Source: Megamerina dolium
Taxonomy: Eukaryota; Arthropoda; Insecta; Diptera; Megamerinidae
Length of the DNA stretch: 64,000 nucleotides
Direction: 5' to 3'
Assembly: GCA_963854835.1 (NCBI GenBank)
Contig: OY978530.1
Coordinates: 27,232,137-27,296,136 of the forward strand
The position numbers were made by a program, and so were the translations under genes. The notes under the pieces are model-generated. The model saw nothing but the letters and a program-made list of their open reading frames with translations, did not search any database and had not been told where the DNA came from. Of this stretch, positions 33,293 through 45,869 are shown piece after piece; the stretch's first letter is position 1, and each line of letters opens with the position of its first letter.

Positions 33293-33784
33293 TGAAAAGT
33301 TTTTAATTTTCACGATTTTGTACAAAACGAAATTGAATATATCAGGCGCGCATGGAAAACAATAAGCAATATGTATAAGTATTTTGGCGCGTTACAGATT
33401 GGAGTCCGTTTTTTTTTATTAGTTTTTTTTTCTTACCCTAGAAAACATTTAAAAAAAAAAGAAAAGAAAAAAAAAAGAAGAGAAGAAAAAAAAAAGAAAA
33501 AGAAAAAAACCAAAAACCTAAGTCTATAGCCATATACGGTATAATAATTAATACGAAAATACAATGAATAGTCGATATAGCTGAAATTTAAAATGAATAT
33601 TAAGGCTTTATAAAACACCTATAATATTAAAGTATATACAAACATGGCTTTAAAAGTTAAAAATAGTAACAAAAAGTGAAGTAAGACAAAAAGGAAAATG
33701 AAAGAAATTAAAGTAAAAAATTGTTGATCTTAATCGATAAAAGACTATACGATAGAAAAAAAAGAGAATAATTTATTATTAAGC
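33293..33784. other. Spacer with A/G-rich low-complexity tract
   Basis: Includes an almost pure A/G run at about 33449-33510 (aaaagaaaagaagag...). No gene. Confidence 0.7.
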
Positions 33785-34772
<988 letters not shown>

Positions 34773-35906
34773 TTATTAACCTCTTTATTGTGCGTATATA
34801 TATTTGATAAATGCATTGGCTAGATCATCCGTTTATACAAATTTCACTTTTCTTAAATACTTACTTCATACGTCATATATAGATATAGATATATACACAT
34901 ATATATTACAGACATTATATATATATTGCTGATAAATCTTATAAATGCTATATTTACGAATGTGTATAACTTCTCAAGTTATGATTATTTTTCCTTATAT
35001 TACATATGAAATTGTTTATATTGGGTCCATGAATTTCTAAAATGTGTTATTAAACTACTTTTAATCGACCTGAAATCTAAGGTGTAGTGAATGTGTTGGT
35101 AATTGGGGCTTATAAATAATATCGTATAAGCCATGGAAGGGCGGGTAGTGAACAGCCAGCAGGCTGCTGGTATTAGTGGTAACAGGTCGGTGCACTATTT
35201 CTAATTCTTTTTGCTTTGTTAGATGTTATTTCTAAAAGTGTGCAATTATATTTTCTCGCGTTGTGTTCGTCTGGTAGTCTGGAGGCGTATGTGTGACCCG
35301 GTGGTTAGTAGATCTATTCGAACCCACGAGGCTGAAGATGCGGGTGAAAAAAAAAGCCAGTGCACACTACCTAACTATTGGATTGTATCATCTGTGATCC
35401 CTATGCTCTACATATCCTTGTGAATACGACGGATTTAGTCACATTGCAAACCAAGCGAATCATAACAATTGCTGTTGCCTGCAAAGGAATATTTGTGAAC
35501 ATTTAATGAGGTAGCTATTAGTTCCATTATGAATGAAGCTACTTTATAACATTGTAGGAGCAATTTTATTGATAATGGGTAAACCAAGTCACCACGTCAA
35601 GGTTGCTGCCATCAACATGGTTCCAACACTATACTATATTTGTCAGAAAGATGTAATATATTGAACACATCGTTACCTAATTGTGGAAAGTTGAGGCAAA
35701 TAAAAATTTTGATCTTTGAAGAGTAAGTATGGAATTCAGGTGATTCCAATAAGTAAATAAGAGGAAAAAATTCACTTAATTGAAGTCATATTTTTCATTT
35801 CACCAAGTACCAACCTCATGACTTATCTAAAGGATATAGAACTGATATCAGAGAAAGAAATGTTAGTCCTTTTCAACATTTAGGTAACGATATGTAGTTA
35901 CATTTG
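34773..35906. other. Spacer, no gene seen
   Basis: AT-rich with a somewhat GC-richer patch at 35100-35440 (gggcttataaataatatcgtataagcc inverted words; a 66-codon frame at 35223). It might hold the 5' leader of the LOA copy that follows, but I cannot show that. Confidence 0.45.
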
Positions 35907-36923
35907 CCTATACACTATAACTAATTGATTTATTTATTTAATTGTTTCCATTTATATTTTACAAATTATTTTTGTTAAATATTTTTATTGATGTATGTAT
36001 TTGTCGGAAGGACCTAATACTAACTTACAAATTTACTTTAAAAATTACATACTATCTTCTTCGTATATATGGTATGACTACATCATTGTATCTCGGATCC
36101 TCATAACCTAAGTATGTATTTTTAAGAAGTTAATACAAACTTCATTCATATATATTCAAAGGTTTTTCAATGTTGTACGTATATTCAAAATTATTTCCAA
36201 TAATTATTTTAGATATCATAAAGTAACGTTTTATCTCAAATAATTATTTCAAAATATCTAATATAATATTATATTTGAAATAAGTATTTATTATCATATT
36301 TCAAATAAAGGTCACGCAAGCCCTTTTTAAAAATCGTTTCTTATTTAAATTTGATTTCAATACGATTCAAAATTCTGAATTTAAATATCACTTTCATTAT
36401 TGAAGATAATGGCGCATGTTCAGTAAGTTCATTAAGTTCCAATTTATATTTAGTACCGGCTTTTTTACAGATTTTTGCATGGGAAATTTCGGAAATGATA
36501 TATTAGCTAATTTTCATGATAAGTTCATTATTTGAAATATGATTGAAAATAACTATTTCAAATACAAATTTACTGTATTCATTTTAAAATTAAATATATT
36601 TATCTGAAATAATGAAATATTCTCTTACAACAATTATTGAATTAATTTATTAATTTAAATAAAAATTTTAAATCAAAATGTAAAAAATGTTATTCCAACA
36701 CAACAAGTATTTCAAATAAATAATATATGAGAGTGGAAGTTGTTTCAAATAAAATGTTATTTGAATTAATTTTTATTTCATTTTATGTAATTTTTTAAAG
36801 TGAATTTGTAAGTTAGTATTAGGTTCTTCAGACATATATCAATAAAAATATTTAATAAGAATAATTTGTAAAATATAAATGGAAGTAACTAAAAAAATAT
36901 ATAAATTAGTTATAGTGTATAGG
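35907..36923. mobile_element. 1-kb element with about 145-bp TIRs
   Basis: Left end CCTATACACTATAACTAATT and right end its complement (aattagttatagtgtatagg), with similarity continuing through ccatttatattttacaaatt and acctaatactaacttacaaa for roughly 145 bp. The interior is very AT-rich and carries many copies of atttcaaa or tttgaaat in both orientations. No coding frame. The right flank is the LOA copy at 36924. No clear target duplication. Best read as a non-autonomous DNA transposon. Confidence 0.82.
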
Positions 36924-36959
36924 GACCAGGAACGCGCCAGGAACCACTAAATTTGTGCT

Positions 36960-37882
36960 AACTCAATATTCACCACAGCAAAGCAGCATCAGCAATTATG
37001 GTGCGGAGCTTCGACGAGGATGAGCTTGACATTGCACTGGTTCAGAAGCCCTGGACCCTTCGTGGAAAGATCAAAGTCTTCTAATGTCTAACTTGTGCTC
37101 ACCGGATCTCACAGTAGTGAGAATAGGTGACGGTACAGGTTCATTTATGATCAGATCAGCATACCTTCCATACGATTCTCCAGACGGACCACCTTCAAGA
37201 GAGGTGGAAGCTCTGGAAGCTCTAGTAAGATTCTGTGATGGTAAGGGGGTTGGTCTGATCTTAGGCTGCGATGGCAATGAGCACAGTTCTGTGTGGGGCA
37301 GCAGCAATGAAAACTATAGAGGAGAGTGTCTACTCGAAGTTATAGAAAGATTTGTTCTACAAGTTGCCAATAGGGAAACAGAACCGACCTTTGTCGACGC
37401 ACGTCGTTGCGAGGTCATTGATGTTACCCTGACAAATGTTAAAATCTTGGATAGGATTTTGGATTGGAGGGTTGTGGATAGACTAACCATGTCTGACCAC
37501 AGGGCCATTCAGTTTGGGGTTACGTCCGATAAAAGACATACGAACGACTGTAGAATGGTAAGGATACCGAAATGAACGGATTGTATAATGTTTAAGAGAC
37601 CTAGAACAACCGCAGATGTTGAGTATCAGGTGAGGGCTACCAGCTCAGCCATGATAAAAAAATTTGAAGCTTCATTTCCTCTGACGGTAGTGAACGAAGG
37701 AGATCCCATTCCATGGTGGAATGGGGAAAAGGAGACAAGGAAGGCTTTTAATCGTCACATGAGAAGGGACCCCAACGCGTGGGACGAGTACAAGTCAAAG
37801 AAAAGAGAGCTGAAGAAGACTCTACGCAACCGTAAAAGGAAAACGTGGAGGGAATTCTGCTCAAATATACAAGATATGACCG
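36960..37882 (+). pseudogene. LOA endonuclease, nearly intact domain
   Basis: Opens with NIHHSKAASAIMVRSF and ELDIALVQKPW (the QEPW motif with E to K), a stop at 37081, then an uninterrupted 163-codon frame 37084-37575. That frame has IRSAYLPYDSPDGPP, LILGCDGNEHSSVWGSS (metal-site motif), RCEVIDVTLTNVKI and the MSDHRAIQFGV motif. A second frame 37588-37902 continues with WWNGEKETRKAFNRHMR and the basic linker. It would nick target DNA. Confidence 0.88.
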
Positions 37883-38104
37883 ATGTACATTCTGTCAAAT
37901 AAGTACCCGGAAATGGGAAATTCTCATTTTTAATTTTCCCTCTGAGAATATTTGAAAACAATTTTTTTACCCAGGTTGGCACAACTGTCAGCCACTATTC
38001 TGTGAATTTTTATTGCTATGTGTCATTTAGTTTGGTTACGGCGTCATTAGGAACAAGTCAACCTTTTGTGTGCGTTGCGGGTACTTATTTGACAGAATGT
38101 ACAT
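37883..38104. mobile_element. Short MITE with 27-bp perfect inverted ends
   Basis: The sequence starting atgtacattctgtcaaataa at 37883-37909 is repeated as a perfect reverse complement at 38078-38104. If the target duplication is GTAC (directly adjacent on both sides), the TIR is the 21 bases starting ATTCTGTCAAATAAGTACCC. About 220 bp, non-coding. It interrupts the LOA linker, which resumes at 38110 (KDPVSKLGLIRRTNGSF). Confidence 0.88.
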
Positions 38105-38534
38105 ATGTAGATTACAGAGGATCATATAAAAGGACCCGGTGTCAAAGTTGGGATTAATTCGCAGAACGAATGGATCCTTTACAGAGACAATCGGAGATTG
38201 ACTGAAATACCTAATGGAGGTGCATTTTCCAGGAAGCTTTAGATCGGAAGATCCTTGGGAAGCCACCCGCAAGGGTGCAAACAGGAATGAAAGATTGGAA
38301 GCTGAAAGGATAGTCACCAGAGATGGAGTGATAAACGCCATTAAGCGGTTCTCTCCATTCAAAACAGCGGGTACAGACGGAATATTTTCAGCCCTACTTC
38401 AGTGGGGTGCAAAAGCTCTGGTAGACAGCCTTCTGGGAGACTAAGGTTGTCTTTCTTCCAAAACCGGGAAAAAGGGACTACTCAGAGGCTAAATCTTTCC
38501 GGTCGGTTAGCTTGACCGCCCACTTGAAAACCAC
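38105..38534 (+). pseudogene. LOA reverse transcriptase entry, truncated
   Basis: MEVHFPGSFRSEDPW (38214), then RDGVINAIKRFSPFKTAGTDG and SALLQWGAKALVDSL (38310-38435). After a frame change it reads KVVFLPKPGKRDYSEAKSFR and SVSLTAHLKT, ending at the Jockey junction. The polymerase active site is missing. Confidence 0.85.
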
Positions 38535-40852
38535 TTTTTTGTTTTTTTTTTTCAAGATTTATTTATTGGATCTTTCTAAAATTACTTAGAAACTAACAAT
38601 AAGTGATCAAATCTTACAAACTAAATAAAATTATGTGATATTCCCTATGTTCCATCACAATTTGGTGAGTCGCGAGGTATAGCAATTTCACAGCATATTC
38701 AGTGTGTCTTTTCTTTTTAATCGACGATGCCCCGTGCTCAGCAACAATTGCCTAGCAAGGGGATTCAGATGATTGTGTAATTTTTGAATGTAGCTTCTGC
38801 AGGACATTGCAACTTCCTCAGAAATTGTGGGTACATTTAAATCTCGATGGATGTTAACGCTCCTCATATACCAAGGCGCGTTTACAATAATTCGCAGACA
38901 CTTGGATTGTATTCGCTGCAATTTTTCGATATTTGAGGGAGATGCGGTGCCACAAAACTGAATACCATAAGTACAGATTGGCTTCAAGATTGCTTTATAT
39001 AATAGCACTTTGTATTCGAGATTCAACTTTGATCTTTTGTGTAACAGCCACCATAACTGATTTGAGTTTTCTTTGCCTCTATGTGACTTTTCCAGGTCAG
39101 CCTTCTGTCGAGGTGAATACCCAAGTACTTTGTTGAGGAACATTGTGGAACTGATTGGCCATTAATTTTAAGTGGGGGACATGTATCTGGCCTTAGCGTG
39201 AATGTTACATGTACGCTCTTTGATTCATTGACTTTTATACGCCATTTTGCTAGCCAGATTTCGAGAGAATCGACATGAGTCTGCAGGAGTTTAGTAGCTT
39301 CTATGGGGTTAGAGCGAGAGCACAATATTGCCGTATCATCTGCAAAGGTCGATATAAACGTATAGTTATTGCTGGGCATATCTGTAGTTTATAAGAGATA
39401 CAGTAAGGGGCCCAAAACGGTTCCTTGAGGAACGCCAGCGTGAATATCCAATGGATTTGTTGTGTAATCCTTGTGATGTACCAGAAATTGTCTTTTCGTG
39501 AGGTAGCTACTAAGCAATGAGGAGACATTTGCAGGCAGTAATAGTTTGAGTTTGTAAATAAGGCCATCGTGCCATACTTTATCGAAAGCTTGAGTGATAT
39601 CAAGAAAGACAGCTGAGCAATACTTTTTTTCTTCAAAAGTGTTCCTTATCAGAGTTACAATGCGGTGGACTTGTTCTATTGTGCCGTGCTGTTTTCTAAA
39701 TCCAAACTGATGTTGAGGAATCAGTTGGTTGAGATTAATAAATGAAGTTATATTCTTGACAAGTAGCTTTTCGAATACTTTAGAGAGTAGAGGCAGGAGG
39801 CTGATAGGTCTGTACGATGCAACTTTTGTAGGGTCTTTTCCTGGGTTTGCTATCATAATAATTTTTGAAGTTTTCCAGCATTTGGGATAGTGTTTAATAC
39901 GAAGGATATCATTGAAAATGTGCATGAGATGAATTTCTGAAGCCGGAGGTAGCTCTTTTATCATTTATCGATAATGTTATCTGAGCCAGGTGATTTTTTT
40001 GGGTTTAAATCTTTATAAATTGCTTTGAATATGTCCTTTTTTTTAATTTTGAACGTTACTGAGCAAGGTTGAAAAGTTAATTTTGATAATGAGGACGGTG
40101 AAGAGGGTGGATTGGGTGTAAACACACTTTTTAGGTGGTTTGCAAAAGCCAAACCCTTCTCACAGTTGCTTCTAGCCCAATAAACGTCACTCAAACTGAT
40201 AGGGGAATCAGTGAGAATTGGCCGATTTGAGTTTTTGCTGATTTCCACAAAGAGCAGTCTGACACTTCACCAGGTGTTAATTTGGCTAAGTGATCTTCCA
40301 ACTCTTTGTTGTTTTTATTTTTTAAGGCTTGCTTTAACTTTCAAGTGCAGTGCTGTAGCTGTGTTTTCAGATTCGGTGATCTGAATTCTTGCCATTGTCT
40401 TCGGAGTCTTCTTTTCTGTCTTACTAGCAATTCAATGTCGGCTGGTGTGTATGAGCTATAGTTTGATTGCTTGCATACCTTTGTGCAGGTGGCTGAGCTA
40501 AGAGCTAATGAGAGCAGCTGGTTGAATTTTTCGAGTGCTGAGTCTACATCGTGAAGATGGGAATTTATATATTTCTTGAATTTTAACCAGTCTATTTTTT
40601 CTCTAACGCAATTGCCTTGGGGGCTTGGTGATTTTATAGATATTACCGTGGGTGAGTGGTCAGATGATAGATCATAATTACACTCTGTGGAGATATTTTC
40701 CATCTGCAAACCTTTGGCGACTCCAAAGTCTATGAGATCGGGTATTTTCCTCTTGTCCGTCGGCCAATATGTCGGTTGACCATTTGAAATAACATCGTAA
40801 CCGTGGTTAGTGATGATTGAACATAGTCTTCTACCATTTGGAGTTATTAATG
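38535..40852 (-). mobile_element. Jockey-clade LINE copy F, 5'-truncated
   Basis: Minus strand, with an A tail seen as the T-rich run 38535-38552 and an AATAAA-type signal just inside it. It runs from the second half of the endonuclease (40850) through the reverse transcriptase. It is a different Jockey family from the copies at 9832 and 12604, and nearly the same as the copies at 40868 and 57789. It is inserted in the LOA copy on its left and joined head-to-head to a plus-strand copy on its right. Confidence 0.9.
38688..40840 (-). pseudogene. Jockey ORF2 of copy F, lightly broken
   Basis: Endonuclease end: YWPTDKRKIPDLIDF-like block at 40725-40790, then DLSSDHSPTVISI (40640-40680). Linker with RQKRRLRRQWQEFRSP (40370-40430). 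The RT frame 39389-39964 is open for 191 codons: KTSKIIMIANPGKDPTKVAS, HQFGFRKQHGTIEQVHRIV, SAVFLDITQAFDKVWHDGL (motif A) and AGVPQGTVLGPLLYLL (motif B). Frame 39023-39379 has FADDTAILCSRS (motif C) and YLGIHLDRRLTWKSHI. C-terminal frame 38688-39143 ends GHRRLKRKDTLNML. Only a few frame changes separate these. Confidence 0.9.
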
Positions 40853-40867
40853 TTCAATGTTCAATGA

Positions 40868-41497
40868 ACAATGTTCCTCAACAAAGTACTTGGGTATTCA
40901 CCTCGACAGAAGGCTGACCTAGAAAAATCACATAGAGGCAAAGAAAACTCAGATCAAGCTTAAAATGAATCAGTTATGGTGGCTGTTACACAAAAGATCA
41001 AAGTTGAATCTCGAAATCAAAGTGCTATTATATAAAGCAATCTTGAAGCCAATCTGGACTTATGGTATTCAGTTTTGGGGCACCGCATCTCCCTCAAATA
41101 TCGAAAAATTGCAGCGAATACAATCCAAGTGTCTGCGGATTATTGTAAACGCGCCTTGGTATATGAAGAACGTTAACATCCATCGAGATTTAAATGTACC
41201 CACAATTTCTGAGGAAGTTGCAATGTCTTGCAGAAGCTACATTCAAAAATTACACAGTCATCCGAATCCCCTTGCTAGGCAATTGTTGCTGAGCACGGGG
41301 CATCGTCGATTAAAAAGAAAAGACACACTGAGTATGCTGTGAAATTGCTATACCTCGCGACTCACCAAATTGTGATGGAACATAGGGAATATCACATAAT
41401 TTTAGTTAGTTTGTAAGATTTGATTACTTATTGTTAGTTTCTAAGTAATTTAGAAAGATCCAATAAAGAAAGCTTGTTAGAAAAAAAAAAAAAAAAA
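40868..41497 (+). mobile_element. Jockey LINE 3' fragment F2, head-to-head with copy F
   Basis: Plus-strand 3' end of the same Jockey family: it starts near the PQCSSTKYLG block and includes an open frame 40965-41342 (MNQLWWLLHKRSKLNLEIKV ... RRLKRKDTLSML). A 3' untranslated segment follows with AATAAA at 41462-41467 and a 17-A tail (41481-41497). It nearly matches the minus-strand copy at 38535, giving inverted arms of about 600 bp. The junction with copy F has short filler built from gttcaat repeats. Confidence 0.92.
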
Positions 41498-41777
41498 ATT
41501 GCAAATATTCAAAATCATTCAAATATATTTTCATTTTTCATATAAAAATTCAACGTAGCATTTTCCACATAAAGAAATATCAACTTTTGCATAAAGAAAT
41601 ATAATATTTTCAAATGAGTAGGTATCTCAACCAAATGCGAGAGCATCACACAAAAAATGTCGGTTTTTAAGTCAAAATTTTTAGCTCTCGCTGCACGATT
41701 GAGGGGTCTAATTTTTAGTCATGCCTGAATTTCATGTGTGTTGCCTCGTGCATATTCTTTAGTTCAATATTCTTTGG
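41498..41777. repeat. Dispersed repeat, arm 2 of an inverted pair
   Basis: Reverse-complement copy of 33010-33292, 8.2 kb away. Its left side is cut exactly at the A tail of the Jockey fragment, so the Jockey inserted into or next to this repeat. Confidence 0.88.
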
Positions 41778-42360
41778 TATTATAGGCAAAACTATTCAAA
41801 TGAATATTTATAAATTTCCAATGTATACCAATAACGGTATACTGAATTTAGTTCTTTGAAATAGAGATAGAACATGAAACACTAGAAACATTATCATCAG
41901 CGTGTTTTGGCTTATAAATAATTTCTTTCCCTATTGTACCTTTTGGCCAAACAGAAACATTTTCAAAGTTATCAAGAGTTTTGTGCGTGCTTCTTTTATC
42001 ACTTTTGAAAAAATCGATCTAGTAGTGTAATAATTCCAAATAAGAGCTATAAGGAGGCTCAAATAAGTGTATAATATTTGTCCAGTGTTTGAAGTGGAAC
42101 TTTTGCGTGAGTAAGACTGGTGACAATTTTTTAAAGATCATAGCAATCATTACAAAAGCAGGAATCTAAATTATTGATAATAAATTACCTAACTACGAGA
42201 TTTGGTATATAACAACCAGTTGTCGATCTGCGTTGCCGACAAATATCAATAGCAAAGACATTGGCAACGTTTTATATGGTAGCATATCTTCATGTTCATC
42301 AATATAATAGATAAAAGCAGTTTCCAATGTGGAGAAAACTTCAAAATGCCTATAGGCCTT
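41778..42360. other. Spacer, no gene seen
   Basis: AT-rich with no coding similarity. It possibly includes the leader of the Jockey ORF1 fragment that follows. Confidence 0.5.
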
Positions 42361-42379
42361 TCACCACCCAAAGGGGAGG

Positions 42380-43197
42380 CCAAATGCATCAACTACAACA
42401 AAAAACTCCTCAGTAGCAAAAACAACAGACACCGAAACTACCACAGCATTCACATCAGCAACAACAGCTACAACAACAATAACAACCGCTAAAACAACAA
42501 CATCAACTACTACTACAACAACAACAGTAACAACTATAACAAGAAAAGCCACAACAAGAACAGCTACAACAACAGCGACAGTTACAGCAACAGCTGTCGA
42601 ACCAAAACTCTTGGAGGAAGCAATGCATCACCTCAACTATTAACAACAACCCCAATGTACAGCAGCAGCTGCAGCAACAGTTGCAACTCTTATATTAACA
42701 GCAAGATTCTTCTACTCAACTTCAGGTAGTAAGTCTACTCCAAGTTACGGCTGGACTACTGTAGAAAAAAAAAAGGCCACGTGAAAGCCCAGTTAAGCCC
42801 AAATCGTCCCAAAAACAGGTCAAACTCGACCGATATTGGCTATGTGGCTCCCAGTCAACTCACAACAAGTTTTCTTCTCCAGAAATTGAAGGAGAAGATC
42901 GGGATCCTTTTCTCCAAGAAAGAACTCCCAAGCCCCTGCCAATATTTGTTGACAAAGTTAAGAACGAAACTCCTAACGGAAACAGCTCCTAGTTCCTATG
43001 ATCTAAAGCTCATAAGCAATGAACAAATCAAAATACAAGCATCAACTTCAGAAGCCTACAAAACAAGTACCTTTTTAACAGTAAAATTTGAGCCTTCTCG
43101 TCCAAAACGCTAAATTCCCCAATGTGAGAACTGCCAGCAGTACGGTCACACATAAGCCTATTGCCGCAGAAAACCAGTATGTATTAAATTTTATTTA
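42380..43197 (+). pseudogene. Jockey ORF1 (gag) fragment with CCHC knuckle
   Basis: Begins with a CAA/ACA-rich stretch (42390-42700) that would encode Gln/Thr/Asn repeats. Then comes a 110-codon frame 42781-43113 with SSYDLKLISNEQIKIQASTS and EAYKTSTFLTVKFEPSRPKR, showing an internal deletion of most of the Pre-C2HC region. After a stop it continues IPQCENCQQYGHT, stop, AYCRRKPVCIKF, the zinc knuckle. The right end at 43197 abuts the truncated LOA copy. It would be an RNA-binding gag protein if intact. Confidence 0.82.
42390..42700. repeat. CAA/ACA-rich low-complexity tract
   Basis: Imperfect CAA, ACA and CAG triplets; coding for polar repeats in the Jockey ORF1 frame. Confidence 0.85.
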
Positions 43198-44737
43198 CCT
43201 TGGGCCACCATGCCAGAGAGGCATAAGTGATTATTAGTACTATTACAGTTTTGTAAGGCTACGCCATCATTTTAGGTCGTAGTCCCCATGTTTTACCATA
43301 CAGCCTTTGGCAAGCGAAGGTAGTCCTCAGGGCTTTGTTCGTGATGTATGATAAATGGTTGTTCCGAGTTAGAGTTTTATCCAGGATTACTCCCAAATAT
43401 TTCATCTACTCAGAGACTGTTAATTCTATTTCACCTAACTTCAAGGTCCCTAAATGCAACTTCCTTCTCTTCGTGAAGGGTACCAGCGTTGTTTTGCTAG
43501 GGTTTATCGAAAGTTCTTTCTCCTGACACCAGCCTTGTGTGATGTTAACAGCTGGTTTCATGCGATCAGTTATGGTAGAGTCAAACTTGCCTCTGACCAT
43601 AATTATTAAGTCATCTGCAAAGCCCTGAACTTCGTATCCGAGATCATCGAGATTTTGTAAAAGCTTGTCCATACAATTAATTTTACTGTCCCCATTTCGT
43701 AAATTAATATCCTGTTTTTCAGCATATTGAGAGCCCATGTTATGATCAGTCTATGAATTTGCTTCCTGACCATACCTTCTCAATAGACCTGAAAGTAGCA
43801 TTATCAAAAGCTCCTGTAATGTCAACTGATGTACAAAGAGCTATTTCTTTACCCTCTTGTGCCTGTTCGATTTTAGTCGTTAGACAATGTTATGCAGTCT
43901 CAGTCGATTTGCCTGACTGGTAAGCATATTGTTCAATATAGAGTGTTGTATCTTTGAGATAAACTTCTCTGATGTACTGATCTATTATTAAAGGATGTTA
44001 ATCATATAGGCCGAAAGGATTTGGGCAAGTGATCCGCCTTTTTTGCTGCTTTCGGAATGAAAGCGACCCCAGCTTTTGTCCATGATTTAGGCACTGCACC
44101 TAATTCCAGGCTTATCCTGAAAATTTTTGTTAGAATTGGTGTTAATAATTTATCCCCTTGGAAAAAGCAAGGTTTAATATCATCAACGCCAGGAGATTTA
44201 AATGGATTAAATGTGGAGATTGCTCATTTAGTTTTGTTAACTGTAAAAATTTTACGAGCCAGTGATTGTGACCAGCGGTAGCCATCAAGAAACTGATATT
44301 CTCGATGCTTTCACTGTCCTCATCACAGTTGGCACAGCCTTGAAAGTAAGTGTCCAGCAGTAACTGTCTCGTTTCTTTCAGACTTCCCGTATTATTTCCG
44401 TCTGCCTTTTTAACTATAGAAAGGCCAACTGAGTAATCTTTTTGGAGCGATTTCTGGAATCTGGTAACTACTGGAAGTCCTTCGATCTCTTCGCAGAACC
44501 TGTTTCATGAATTTCTCATGTGCCGTTAAAGCACATTTATAGGATACGCAGTCCCCATTGGACTTGGCTCTTTTGAAAAGCTGACGTGCTTTATTGTTCC
44601 ACCAGCAAGTCGCAGCTGTTTTCGAAAGCCCTAGTTATTGTTTTTTTAAGTTTTCTGACCTCGAGGTCCAGTTCTTGAGAATTGCTAATTTTCTCATTTA
44701 GGCACCCTAAATTTTGCTTTAAGTAGAAGTTATGCAG
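43198..44737 (-). mobile_element. LOA-like LINE copy 3, 3' portion (RT)
   Basis: Minus strand. Continues from 47591 across the RTE insertion. It contains the reverse transcriptase and stops at 43198 in the ITYASLAWWPK block, so RNase H and the 3' end are lost. The 13-bp sequence agaagttatgcag at 44725-44737 is the left target duplication of the RTE insertion. Confidence 0.85.
43210..44700 (-). pseudogene. LOA reverse transcriptase of copy 3, broken
   Basis: Blocks from high to low coordinate: a linker with several basic residues (44500-44640), RT entry around 44050-44250 (VPKSWTKAGVAFIPKAAKK-like, reading the complement of 44050-44110), motif A and B regions 43740-43960 in broken frames, GFADDLIIMVRGKFDSTITD at 43570-43630 (the catalytic block reads FADD), LSINPSKTTLVPFTKRRK (43450-43510), KYLGVILDKTLT (43380) and YASLAWWPK at the truncated end. 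Confidence 0.85.
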
Positions 44738-45869
44738 TTATGCATCACCGCTCTCCAGGAAATGCGATGGACAGCACAGGGCTGCTCCAAAAGAACGTCC
44801 TGTGACATCTACTACAGTTGCCATGCTGAAAGGCACGAATTAGGATGTGGATTTTTGGTCAGCAAGAGACTACGACATCTTGTCTCAGAGTTCACGCCAG
44901 TGAACGAACGGCTGGCCACAATCTGCATCAAGGCAAAATTTTTCAACATCAGCCTTATATGTGCCCACGCTCCGACGGATGAGAAAGACAATGTGACCAA
45001 GGAGAGCTTCTTTCAGCGCCTCGAAGAAGCTTATGACCGCTGCCCCCGCCACGATATCAAAATCGTGCTTGGCGTAATGGCTTAATGCCAGGGTGGGCAA
45101 GGAAGGTACCTTTGGTCCAACTGTCGGAAAATTCAGCCTCCACCAGAACACCTCCGATAACGGAATGAGGCTGATCGACTTCGCCGCAGCACGAAACATG
45201 GTAATTGGTGGTACCAGATTCCAGCATCTCGACATCCACAAAGCGACATGGCTGTCTCCAGATCAACGTACAAGAAACCAAATTGATCATGTGGTGATTG
45301 ACGGAAGGCATGCTTCCAGTGTGATGGACGTGAAATCGATCCGTGGTGCCAACATCGACTCGGATCACTACCTTGTTGCAGCTAAGGTGCGCACACGCTT
45401 ATGTGTCGCAAATAACAAGAGAAGTCCCACACAGAGAAAGCTCGACGTCAGTAAGCTGCGATCACCAGAGACAGCAGATGCATTTTCCACTCGACTATCG
45501 GATCTGCTTATGCAGAACACTCCCCCACTTGATGATACATGCGCACGGTGGACACATATATCCCACTCCATGACTACTACTGCCGAGGAGGTAATCGGTT
45601 ACTACCGGCCTCTGAGGAATGAGTGGTATAATCAAAAGTGTCGCGACGCTACCGCAGAGAAAGACGCCGCCTACAGAAAAACCCTGCGTGCAGGGGCAAC
45701 GCGAGCTGTTAAGGAGCGGTGCAGAGAGAAAAGGAGTGCAGAGAGACGTCTTTTCAGGAGCAAGAAGAGGGAGTTGGAAAGACGCGAGTGCGAGGAGATA
45801 GAGATGTGTACCGACAAGAATGAGACTCGAAAATTCTTCGAAAATATCAAGCGCCTGAGTGGAGGTTAA
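44738..45869 (+). pseudogene. RTE endonuclease and linker of copy E
   Basis: Frame 44732-45085 carries ITALQEMRW, LVSEFTPVNERLATICIKA, NISLICAHAPTDEKDN and HDIKIVLG, then stops at 45084; the GDFNA loop is damaged there (LGVMA). Frame 45093-45869 continues VGKEGTFGPTVGKFSLHQNT, RTRNQIDHVVIDGRHASS, GANIDSDHYLVAAKVRTRLC and the basic linker KRSAERRLFRSKKRELERR, then ends at a stop after RLSGG. The endonuclease would nick target DNA. Confidence 0.9.

Larger units (their letters stand above)
36924..38534 (+). mobile_element. LOA-like LINE copy 2, truncated
   Basis: Plus-strand LOA fragment: start of ORF2 endonuclease at about 36960, endonuclease to 37560, linker to 37882, a MITE at 37883-38104, linker and RT entry from 38105 to 38534. 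The right side is cut where a Jockey poly(A) tail (as T run) begins. The RT catalytic core, RNase H and 3' end are absent. Confidence 0.85.
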
